Shown here: positions 1-5,743 of the stretch, piece after piece
How the letters are laid out: each line of letters opens with the position of its first letter
How positions within the stretch are numbered: position 1 is the stretch's first letter
Assembly (NCBI GenBank): GCA_902772565.1
Contig: CACYBJ010000090.1
Location: 1 to 5,743 of the forward strand
From: an uncultured Lachnospiraceae bacterium
GTDB lineage: Bacteria > Bacillota > Clostridia > Lachnospirales > Lachnospiraceae
Length of the DNA: 5,743 nt
Direction: 5' to 3'
Made by a program: the position numbers and the translations under genes
Notes under the pieces: generated by a model
Seen by the model: the letters and a program-made list of their open reading frames with translations, nothing else
Database searches by the model: none
Told to the model about the DNA's origin: nothing

Positions 1-181
1 CTGCCCCAAGGGAAAGTCTTTTGTCCTTCTCGAAGCGACATCTGTCTATGGCTTCTCTTCTTTCCCGGGGAAGCAGGGCATATGCCGTATCAAACTTTTC
101 TTTATCGGCAAATGCACGGACATCAATTGTATAAACTTGAGTGTTTGACATAGGGCGAGTATTAGAAATGTGATGCAGCAT
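1..181 (-). CDS. Sfp-type 4'-phosphopantetheinyl transferase, N-terminal part, 3'-truncated by the window edge
   Basis: The 60 visible codons begin MLHHISNTRPMSNTQVYTID and include a run ending RCRFEKDKRLSLGA at residues 47-60. The pattern 'VYxIDVR ... LLPxERREAIDRxRFxKDKxxSLGA' is characteristic of the N-terminal half of Sfp/Gsp-type phosphopantetheinyl transferases. These enzymes move the phosphopantetheine arm of coenzyme A onto a serine of acyl or peptidyl carrier proteins. The Mg- and CoA-binding motifs of the second half (GxD and WxxKE) lie beyond the left edge, so catalytic integrity and the carrier-protein target cannot be judged. The start at 181 is chosen for its Shine-Dalgarno; starting at 151 would give a protein 10 residues shorter and closer to the family's usual N-terminus. 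The gene lies 10 nt after malQ and probably shares its transcript. No carrier protein or synthase gene is in view. Confidence 0.85.
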   Translation of the reverse strand, partial: MLHHISNTRPMSNTQVYTIDVRAFADKEKFDTAYALLPRERREAIDRCRFEKDKRLSLGA

Positions 182-188
182 CGCTCAT

Positions 189-194
189 CCCTTA
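189..194 (-). promoter_or_regulatory. Shine-Dalgarno that decides the phosphopantetheinyl transferase start
   Basis: The minus strand reads TAAGGGATGAGCGATG. TAAGG matches the 16S 3' end, overlaps the malQ TAA stop, and has 7 nt between AAGGG and the in-frame ATG at 181. The alternative in-frame ATG at 151 has only pyrimidine-rich sequence (ACTCGCCCT) ahead of it and no purine-rich box. Confidence 0.6.
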
Positions 195-1697
195 TCTGCG
201 GGAGAACATGCCGGAAAGCCAGTTGAAGTAACCGGCGTCCACCTTCTTCTCTGCGCCCTTAAGCATTCTCCACTGCCAGTTGCTGCCTGTGGTTGCAGGC
301 TGGTTGATTCTGGCATGGTTATCAAGGCCGAGAAGGTCCTGCATCTGAATGATTATGGTATTGGCTGTAGACTCGTACATCTTGCGGATGATCTGCATGG
401 GCAGTTCTTCGTCCTTAAGGATTCCGAAGTAGCCCTTCATCCAGTCGATCTGCCATCTCTCACGTCCGGCAAGCCAGCCGTAAAGAGTCTCATTGTCGTG
501 AGTTCCTGCGTAAACCACACAGTTGGGGTTCGGGTAATTGTGAGGAAGGTAGGCGTTGCCTGAATCTCCGTCACAGCCGAACTCAAGTATTTTCATGCCC
601 GGGTATCCCATCTTTTCCATAAGGTCTCTTACGGGTTTTGTGATAACACCCAGATCTTCGGCAATGATTTTGGCATTTCCGATGCTTTCGTTAATAACCT
701 TTGTGAGCTTCTCGCCGGGTCCCTTTATCCACTTGCCCTTTTTGGCAGTTTTGGCTTTGAAAGGCACGGACCAGTAGTTTACCACACCGATGAAATGGTC
801 GATTCTGATAACGTCATAGAGGGCAGCATTGGCCTTCATGCGTTCTCTCCACCATTTGAAGTCGGTTTTCTCCATCACATCCCAGCGGTAAAGCGGGTTG
901 CCCCAGCGCTGACCGTCGGCGGAGAAAAGATCGGGAGGTACTCCCGCAATATTGATAGGTTTAACATCCTCGTCAAGTTCGAAAAGTTCCTTGTGAGCCC
1001 AGCAGTCTGCCGAATCCATAGACACGTAGAGCGGAATGTCACCGATGATTTCGATGCCGCTTTCTTCGGCATATGCCTTAATTTCAGCCCACTGTGTGAA
1101 GAACTTGAACTGAATAAATTTTCTGAATTCAATACGGTCGGAAAGAAGTTCCTTATACTTTCTTACCGCTGCCGGCTTCTTAAGCTTGATGCCTTCATCT
1201 TCCCAGCTCTGCCACGGAGCACCGTTAAAGTGATCCTTAAGAGCCATAAAGAGGGCATAGTCGTCAAGCCAGTATTTGCTCTTCTTAAGGAAGTCGGCAT
1301 ATTCCTTGGTTTCCTTATGGTTGCTCTTTTCGTAGGCCTTGTACAGGAAAGTATAGCGGTTCTCGTAGAGTTTGCCGTAGTCCACGTACTCAGGCTCGCT
1401 TCCCCACTCTGCCTTGTCAAGTTCGGCGCGGTCAAGAAGACCCTCCTCCGAAAGCTTTACAAGGTCTACAAAGTAAGGATTGCCGGCAAATGCCGAAAAT
1501 CCCTGGTAGGGGCTGTCGCCGTAGCTTGTGGGACCCATAGGAAGAACCTGCCAGGATTTCATTCCCATGGACTTAAGGAAGTCGATGAACTCCTTTGCTT
1601 CCTTGCCGAAAGTTCCGCATCCGTAGGGTGAAGGGAGGGAAAATACGGGCATTAATACGCCTGCTCCTCTCTTCCATTCGTTAGTTTTCTTTTTCAT
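192..1697 (-). CDS. malQ: 4-alpha-glucanotransferase (amylomaltase, disproportionating enzyme), GH77
   Basis: Transfers alpha-1,4-glucan segments between maltodextrins and to glucose in the cytoplasm, producing chains that phosphorylases can shorten; used in maltose, glycogen or starch breakdown. The 501-residue protein is the usual length of the compact bacterial amylomaltase and looks complete. Near the N-terminus it has RGAGVLMPVFSLPSPYGCGTFG and, at about 49-76, WQVLPMGPTSYGDSPYQGFS followed by AGNPYF. The catalytic residues are in place: nucleophile Asp300 in RIDHFIG, acid/base Glu347 in AEDLGVI, and Asp401 in GTHDNE. The family's C-terminal QDLLGLDNHARINQPATTGS motif is at about 453-472, followed by NWQWRM. 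The ATG at 1697 overlaps the upstream TGA as ATGA and has GAGGA at good spacing. The TAA at 192-194 is followed 10 nt later by the chosen start of the phosphopantetheinyl transferase. No glycogen phosphorylase or maltodextrin transporter is in view, so its pathway partners must be elsewhere. Confidence 0.97.
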   Translation of the reverse strand: MKKKTNEWKRGAGVLMPVFSLPSPYGCGTFGKEAKEFIDFLKSMGMKSWQVLPMGPTSYGDSPYQGFSAFAGNPYFVDLVKLSEEGLLDRAELDKAEWGSEPEYVDYGKLYENRYTFLYKAYEKSNHKETKEYADFLKKSKYWLDDYALFMALKDHFNGAPWQSWEDEGIKLKKPAAVRKYKELLSDRIEFRKFIQFKFFTQWAEIKAYAEESGIEIIGDIPLYVSMDSADCWAHKELFELDEDVKPINIAGVPPDLFSADGQRWGNPLYRWDVMEKTDFKWWRERMKANAALYDVIRIDHFIGVVNYWSVPFKAKTAKKGKWIKGPGEKLTKVINESIGNAKIIAEDLGVITKPVRDLMEKMGYPGMKILEFGCDGDSGNAYLPHNYPNPNCVVYAGTHDNETLYGWLAGRERWQIDWMKGYFGILKDEELPMQIIRKMYESTANTIIIQMQDLLGLDNHARINQPATTGSNWQWRMLKGAEKKVDAGYFNWLSGMFSRR

Positions 1698-2752
1698 ATA
1701 TCGTCCTCATCCTCATCATCTTCTTCAGAATTCTCTTCCTCGTACTCTTCAAGGAATTCCTCGCCGTCATCGAACTTTTCGTCGTAGGATGCGGCTTCTT
1801 CGTTTTCTTCGGTTATGTTATCGTCATAATCGAAATCCTCGGTCTGAGGGAACTCGTCCAGAAGTCCGTTAAGGTCAAGTTCCGGCATTTCGAAATCGGA
1901 AAGGTCTTCAGATACTTTCGGATTTTCAATGTTTGCCACATCGGAAGGATCCGGAGATTTTCTGGCTGCTGCCTGAACATCTTCCATCTCAATATCCCTT
2001 CTGGAGGCCTTCTTCTTTTCGGCATTGACAACCGAAGATCCTGTAATGGTATTGGACAGACCTTCGATGGTGGCACTGGCATTGGTCACCTGTCCCACGT
2101 CAATATCCTTATGAAGGGCAACAATCTTCGGGAAACGGCCCGCAACTCTCTTGCTGTGGGTGGTTACCACGAAGGCAGGACCTTCACCGTTATTGTTCAT
2201 GAGCTGAAGGAAGGCAAGATACTGCTCCGCATCATATCCTTCAAGCACATCGGTAGGCTCGTCGCAGAAAATAACCTTAGGGTTCTTAATGAGGGCTCTT
2301 CCAAGAACCACCTTCTGTCTTTCGAGAGCTGAAAGTTCACGGGGAAGGAAACGGCCCTTGCCCTTAAGACCAAGGTCGATGATCATGTCTCTGCAGATCT
2401 TCTTCTTGGTTCCGGCGCTTCCCTTCTGGAAAGCAAGAGCCAGCATGAAATTATCATAGATAGTCATGTTGCTCATTAAGGCGGAATCTCTGGTTACGTA
2501 GGCGATATCGTTGCGGCGAAGCTTCTGAAGAGCGCCGCGGCGTCCCTTCTCTGCCACCTTCTTGCCGTAGTAGGAGATTTTGCCGGAATCTGCCGGAATC
2601 ATGCCGGTAAGTATCTGAATAAGGGTGGTCATGCCGCCTCCCTTTCTGGACACTACCGCAATCATGTCACCCTCTTCAACTGTAAGGAAGAAATTGTCGA
2701 TTACGGTTTTACCGTCATAGCTTTTGCCTATGTTTTTGGCTTCATATACCAT
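1694..2752 (-). CDS. FtsE/LolD-type ABC ATPase with degenerate catalytic motifs and acidic C-terminal tail
   Basis: A cytoplasmic nucleotide-binding protein, presumably partner of the FtsX-like protein encoded 15 nt upstream. Residues 1-215 form one ABC domain: Tyr12 (A-loop), P-loop at 35-43, Q-loop region around 88, signature at 140-144, Walker B VIFCDE at 160-165, D-loop at 168-171 and switch His199. Several key positions differ from the consensus. The P-loop reads SRKGGGMTT, with Met41 where the phosphate-binding Lys belongs and Ser35 for the first Gly. The Q-loop Gln is Arg88, the signature is LSALE rather than LSGGQ, and the D-loop ends VLE instead of ALD. Walker B Asp164-Glu165 and His199 are kept. 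At 352 residues it is about 130 longer than FtsE. The extra part is a Ser/Lys/Asn-containing linker (about 216-280) and a tail (281-352) with 37 Asp/Glu and a single Lys. It ends in an ATGA overlap with malQ. The fold is clear; whether it hydrolyses ATP is doubtful. Confidence 0.9.
   Translation of the reverse strand: MVYEAKNIGKSYDGKTVIDNFFLTVEEGDMIAVVSRKGGGMTTLIQILTGMIPADSGKISYYGKKVAEKGRRGALQKLRRNDIAYVTRDSALMSNMTIYDNFMLALAFQKGSAGTKKKICRDMIIDLGLKGKGRFLPRELSALERQKVVLGRALIKNPKVIFCDEPTDVLEGYDAEQYLAFLQLMNNNGEGPAFVVTTHSKRVAGRFPKIVALHKDIDVGQVTNASATIEGLSNTITGSSVVNAEKKKASRRDIEMEDVQAAARKSPDPSDVANIENPKVSEDLSDFEMPELDLNGLLDEFPQTEDFDYDDNITEENEEAASYDEKFDDGEEFLEEYEEENSEEDDEDEDDI
1704..1708 (-). promoter_or_regulatory. 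Shine-Dalgarno of malQ, embedded in the ATPase acidic-tail codons
   Basis: GAGGA lies 6-7 nt ahead of the malQ ATG at 1697, inside the last Asp/Glu codons of the ATPase gene. Other GAGGA copies lie just upstream because of the same GAT/GAG codons. Together with the 4-nt ATGA overlap at 1694-1697 this indicates translational coupling of malQ to the ATPase gene. Confidence 0.65.
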
Positions 2753-2759
2753 AACTTTT

Positions 2760-2767
2760 CCTCCTTA
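2760..2767 (-). promoter_or_regulatory. Shine-Dalgarno of the ABC ATPase gene
   Basis: The minus strand reads TAAGGAGG followed by AAAAGTT and the ATG at 2752. This is an eight-base match to the 16S 3' end with 7-nt spacing. It lies one base after the first two bases of the permease TAG junction, in the 15-nt gap, and supports strong independent initiation at 2752. Confidence 0.85.
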
Positions 2768-4084
2768 CTAGATTCTTCTTATCATTTTACCTGCATCCCA
2801 AAGGCAGATGCACACTACCTGGAGCACGATGCAGATGCACATTATTACCGCCGGAGCGGTAACAAAGAATTCCGTAGGAACGGTAGCAACTTCCGTTACC
2901 ATCCTTATGGGGATATACAGAATGAAGGTTGCGGCCACGGAAATAACAAACCACAGCACAAGCTGGATAATGTGAACAAATATAAGTTCGGCTTTTCCGG
3001 TACCGTTCATGAGAACTATCAGTTCGTACTTTTTATTCTTGGAAAACGTGAAATACGAATATAGCATTAAGAACACTGCGGAAAGCAGCAGTCCGCCTTC
3101 AGCTATGTAGAGGATGATCTGCTGTATGCCTTCAATGTTGTCATAGAAAAGCAGTTTGTTATCGTTGTCGGCATTCTTAATGGTTATGCGGAAGGCGCTG
3201 GAAAGACCCTTGGACTTGATTTCGTTATTCACGGTACGCTGAACGGCATCTGCCGTCATCTGAGCAAGAATAACACCTTCGTTACGCATATCGTAAAGGT
3301 TGCACCAGAAGATTCTCTTTTCCTGGTTGCTGTCCAGATCCGATGATGAAGCTTCATCAATCTTCCTTAAAGGGATAACAAGATAGCTGTCCAGATTGAT
3401 TTCCTTGCTGCCAAGTTTGATCACAGTACCGGCAGGAATGATATCGGTCACGCTGATCTGTACCGAACCAAGTTTTGAGGTGGTAACAGCTCTGGTGGCT
3501 CCGCCGGCGGCTCTGGCCTCTGCGGGCCATTCCTGATCCCAGTTGAAACCTGCGCATGCAGGGAAGGCATCGTCGTAATCCACAGCATCGCCTTCGAACA
3601 TTTTACCAAGTATCATGGCTGCGCTTGCATTGCTTGAAGCAAGATATTTTACAGTAGCTTCATCCACAAAGAGCACAGGCACCTTATAGTTCTGGGACAC
3701 ATCGGCAGATGCCGCAGTGATCACCAGATCCCCTGCAGCGTCAAGGCTTGTTCTTGTGGCTTCCGTAAGTGCAGTCACAGTACCCTCGGTTGCAAGGAAG
3801 GAGAAATAATCGTAGGCTTCAGATTCCTGAAACATGGAATTGAGTGCTATTCTGCCTCGGAGTGACTGTATGTCGGTTACGTTGTCCGTTTTATAGGTAA
3901 ATGTATAAATCGGAGTCTTACCCTTTTCGGAATCCGACAGTTCAAAGGCACCGCTTATGGCTCCCTTAAGACCGTGGGCGAACACGAAAAGAGACAGAGA
4001 CATAATAGTCAGAAGAATAATAAGGCTTAAAAGATGCTTTCGCTTTCTGATGAGCATCTCAAATTCGGAAAAGATCCTCTTCAT
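2768..4084 (-). CDS. FtsX/MacB-type ABC transporter permease-like membrane protein
   Basis: A 438-residue membrane protein with the FtsX/MacB layout. There is a short basic cytoplasmic start (RKRKH at about 13-17), TM1 at about 18-37, and a large hydrophilic, presumably extracytoplasmic domain at about 38-318. TM2 (about 320-347), TM3 (about 367-391) and TM4 (about 405-429) follow, then a basic end (KMIRRI). The stretch after TM2, SKNKKYELIVLMNGTGKAEL, matches the family's pattern of a charged loop plus 'E(I/L)xxLxxxGxxxxxI' leading into the next helix. Such proteins do not import solutes; they transmit ATPase movements across the membrane to external partners, as in FtsEX, MacB and LolCDE. 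The external domain, about 280 residues, is much larger than in FtsX and nearer MacB in size; its sequence is not one I recognise. It has two cysteines (177 and 261). The ATPase gene starts 15 nt downstream, so it is the likely partner. The fold class is fairly sure; the substrate or partner is unknown. Confidence 0.85.
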   Translation of the reverse strand: MKRIFSEFEMLIRKRKHLLSLIILLTIMSLSLFVFAHGLKGAISGAFELSDSEKGKTPIYTFTYKTDNVTDIQSLRGRIALNSMFQESEAYDYFSFLATEGTVTALTEATRTSLDAAGDLVITAASADVSQNYKVPVLFVDEATVKYLASSNASAAMILGKMFEGDAVDYDDAFPACAGFNWDQEWPAEARAAGGATRAVTTSKLGSVQISVTDIIPAGTVIKLGSKEINLDSYLVIPLRKIDEASSSDLDSNQEKRIFWCNLYDMRNEGVILAQMTADAVQRTVNNEIKSKGLSSAFRITIKNADNDNKLLFYDNIEGIQQIILYIAEGGLLLSAVFLMLYSYFTFSKNKKYELIVLMNGTGKAELIFVHIIQLVLWFVISVAATFILYIPIRMVTEVATVPTEFFVTAPAVIMCICIVLQVVCICLWDAGKMIRRI

Positions 4085-4089
4085 GGAAA

Positions 4090-4095
4090 CCTCCT
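4090..4095 (-). promoter_or_regulatory. Shine-Dalgarno of the FtsX-like permease gene, overlapping the metG stop
   Basis: The minus strand reads TAGGAGGTTTCCATG. The perfect AGGAGG takes its first two bases from the metG TAG stop and sits 5 nt from the ATG at 4084. This fixes the permease start and places ribosome loading exactly where metG translation terminates, which suggests translational coupling. Confidence 0.85.
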
Positions 4096-5743
4096 AGCAA
4101 ATTTCAGCGCCTGCAGGCATATCCCTGTCAGGAGTAAGAAGTGCAAGTTCTCCGTTTTCATCCTCGGCGCAAAGGAGCATGCCTTCGGACTTAATGCCGG
4201 CAAGTGTTGCAGGCTTGAGGTTAACAAGTACCATTACCTGCTTGCCTACCATCTGATCCGGTGAATAGCTCTTCTTGATTCCGGATACGATCTGGAGCAC
4301 CTTGCTTCCCACACGCACCTGGCTCACAAGAAGTTTCTTTGACTTCGGAACTTCTTCACATTTTTCTATAACGCCTACTCTGAAACTGAGTTTGTCAAAG
4401 TCGGCATATTCGATTTCGCTCTTAAATTCTATGTCCATAACAGCCTTTTCGGTCGGTGCGGCTTCCGCCTTGCCTTCCTTCTTGGAATCACCGGTGATTC
4501 CGGCTGCCACTTCGGCTTCGTATTCTGCCTTCTGCTTCTCGCGGATTTCCTCAACCTTAGGCATGATATCCTTAGGATCGAGTCTTGCAAAGAGAATTTC
4601 GGGAGCGGAAGTTACGGCATATTCGTCTGCGGACTCGCCGAACACATCACACTTGTCCCATGCACGGGCAGATGTGTTTAACATAGCAAAAATCTTCTTT
4701 GCGGTTTCAGGCATAAAGCTCTCAAGGAGGCTTGCGCCGATTACGATACCTTCGATAAGGTTGTAAAGAACTTCTGAGAGTCTGTCCTTATCCTCTTCGT
4801 TCTTTGCAAGTACCCATGGTGCTGTCTCGTCAATATACTTGTTGCATCTCTTGAAGATGGTAAAGATTTCGGTTAAGGCATCTGCCGCTCTGAACTCTTC
4901 CATCTTGGCATCAACCACTGCTTTAACGGCAGTAATCGTGCTCTTAAGGTCGGCATCAACCGCATCCCCGGCACCTGTCTTTTTAGCAACTCCGCCGAAG
5001 TACTTATTGGTCATGGAAATTGTTCTGTTAACAAGGTTTCCGAGTGTATTTGCAAGATCTGAATTGATTCTTTCGATAAGAAGTTCCCAGGTGATGACAC
5101 CGTCGTTATCGAAAGGCATTTCATGAAGTACAAAGTAACGAACTGCATCCGTACCGAAAACGCCAACCAGGTCGTCGGCATACATTACGTTGCCTCTGGA
5201 CTTACTCATCTTCTCGCCGCCCTGAAGAAGCCACGGATGTCCGTAAACATGCTTCGGAAGAGGCTCGCCGAGAGCCATAAGGAAGATAGGCCAGTAAATT
5301 GTATGGAAACGGATGATGTCCTTACCGATAAGGTGAAGGTCGCAAGGCCAGTACTTCTTGTAAAGTTCGGAAGAATCGCCATCTGCGTCGTAACCGATAC
5401 CTGTGATGTAGTTTGAAAGGGCGTCAAGCCATACGTAAACTACATGCTTATCATCGAAATCTACGGGGATACCCCACTTAAATGACGATCTTGAAACGCA
5501 AAGATCCTGAAGGCCCGGAAGAAGGAAGTTGTTCATCATCTCATTCTTTCTGCTTACGGGACTGATAAAGTCAGGGTGAGTATTAATGTGCTCGATCAGG
5601 CGGTCCGCATACTTGCTCATCTTGAAGAAGTAGGCTTCTTCCTCCGCAAGAACTACGTCACGGCCGCAGTCAGGGCATTTGCCGTCTACCAGTTGTGATT
5701 CTGTCCAGAAGGACTCACAGGGAGTGCAGTACCAGCCCTTGTA
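4094..5743 (-). CDS. metG: Methionyl-tRNA synthetase, 5'-truncated by the window edge
   Basis: Class I aminoacyl-tRNA synthetase that charges tRNA-Met with methionine in the cytoplasm. The visible 549 codons are open to the right edge; the Met at 5620 is internal, because the reading frame continues upstream with typical MetRS sequence. In visible numbering, a zinc knuckle comes first (Cys6/Cys9 and Cys23/Cys26), then VWLDALSNYITG at about 104-115, then the class I KMSKS loop at 178-182 (bases 5198-5212). The anticodon-binding helical domain has Asn236, Arg240 and Trp310, which appear to match E. coli Asn391, Arg395 and Trp461. A charged Lys/Glu/Ala linker leads to a C-terminal OB-fold tRNA-binding domain of the Trbp111/EMAPII type at about 444-549. 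Roughly the first 110-120 residues, including the HIGH motif, are missing. The stop is TAG at 4094-4096, followed 9 nt later by the permease start. Any promoter or T-box leader would lie outside the window. Confidence 0.97.
   Translation of the reverse strand, partial: YKGWYCTPCESFWTESQLVDGKCPDCGRDVVLAEEEAYFFKMSKYADRLIEHINTHPDFISPVSRKNEMMNNFLLPGLQDLCVSRSSFKWGIPVDFDDKHVVYVWLDALSNYITGIGYDADGDSSELYKKYWPCDLHLIGKDIIRFHTIYWPIFLMALGEPLPKHVYGHPWLLQGGEKMSKSRGNVMYADDLVGVFGTDAVRYFVLHEMPFDNDGVITWELLIERINSDLANTLGNLVNRTISMTNKYFGGVAKKTGAGDAVDADLKSTITAVKAVVDAKMEEFRAADALTEIFTIFKRCNKYIDETAPWVLAKNEEDKDRLSEVLYNLIEGIVIGASLLESFMPETAKKIFAMLNTSARAWDKCDVFGESADEYAVTSAPEILFARLDPKDIMPKVEEIREKQKAEYEAEVAAGITGDSKKEGKAEAAPTEKAVMDIEFKSEIEYADFDKLSFRVGVIEKCEEVPKSKKLLVSQVRVGSKVLQIVSGIKKSYSPDQMVGKQVMVLVNLKPATLAGIKSEGMLLCAEDENGELALLTPDRDMPAGAEIC

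Noticed and set aside
162..188. Eight-codon mini-ORF (ATG at 188, TAA at 162-164) between malQ and the transferase
   Set aside because: Its ATG falls immediately after the Shine-Dalgarno bases, with no usable spacing, and a leader peptide here has no supporting structure.
795..1631. Long 278-codon open frame on the plus strand opposite malQ
   Set aside because: It lies entirely antisense to a gene with intact GH77 motifs, has no recognisable domain, and is explained by the codon pattern of malQ on the opposite strand.
2581..2600. Tandem decamer tgccggaatc x2
   Set aside because: It lies inside the ATPase coding sequence in two different codon phases, encoding the ordinary I-P-A-D-S-G stretch after the P-loop; two short copies are not a repeat element.
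1694..2752. ATPase gene as a pseudogene
   Set aside because: Despite altered motifs, the frame is uninterrupted over 352 codons, has a strong Shine-Dalgarno, keeps the Walker B Asp-Glu and switch His, and is coupled to malQ; decay would be expected to leave stops or frameshifts.
4275..4766. 163-codon plus-strand open frame opposite the metG C-terminal region
   Set aside because: Antisense shadow of the metG linker and tRNA-binding domain; Ser/Ala/Leu-rich composition is what the reverse of that charged coding sequence gives.
4094..5620. Treating the Met at 5620 as the start of a shortened methionyl-tRNA synthetase
   Set aside because: The frame remains open to the window edge, and the 41 upstream codons encode the conserved MetRS zinc knuckle (two Cys-x2-Cys) and the EEAYFFK segment, so this Met is internal.
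1..5743. Transposons, CRISPR arrays, tRNA/rRNA genes, riboswitches and intrinsic terminators
   Set aside because: Almost every base is coding; the gaps are 15 nt or shorter and contain no hairpin-plus-T-run, repeat array or RNA-gene signature on either strand.

Overview
The window reads like a chromosomal piece from a low-to-mid GC Gram-positive anaerobe, most likely a Clostridia member close to Lachnospiraceae. This is an inference from the style of the methionyl-tRNA synthetase and amylomaltase, the strong AGGAGG-type Shine-Dalgarno sequences and the moderate base composition. No 16S or other lineage marker is present, so placement is tentative. Nothing points to a mobile element, phage, CRISPR array or RNA gene.

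All genes lie on the minus strand, so transcription runs from high to low coordinates. In that order they are: (1) the 3' part of a methionyl-tRNA synthetase gene, metG, entering from the right edge; (2) an FtsX/MacB-type membrane protein with one plus three membrane segments and a large extracytoplasmic domain; (3) an FtsE/LolD-type ABC ATPase with several altered catalytic motifs and a long acidic tail; (4) malQ, a complete GH77 4-alpha-glucanotransferase; and (5) the first ~60 codons of an Sfp-type 4'-phosphopantetheinyl transferase, leaving at the left edge. The junctions are 9 nt, 15 nt, a 4-nt ATGA overlap and 10 nt. No terminator or promoter fits between them, so they look like one transcription unit. 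No gene-free stretch exceeds 15 nt with the starts chosen here.

metG, malQ and the transferase are recognisable housekeeping or metabolic genes with intact visible motifs. The permease and ATPase are the unusual part. The ATPase has Met in place of the Walker A lysine, Arg in place of the Q-loop glutamine, LSALE in place of LSGGQ and an altered D-loop. It keeps the Walker B Asp-Glu and the switch His, and carries about 70 very acidic residues at its C-terminus. If it is a homodimer serving the adjacent permease, both composite ATP sites would be altered. That suggests a non-canonical or regulatory FtsEX/MacB-like complex rather than an ordinary transporter. No functional link between this pair and tRNA charging, maltodextrin use or carrier-protein activation can be read from the sequence; the grouping may only reflect co-transcription.
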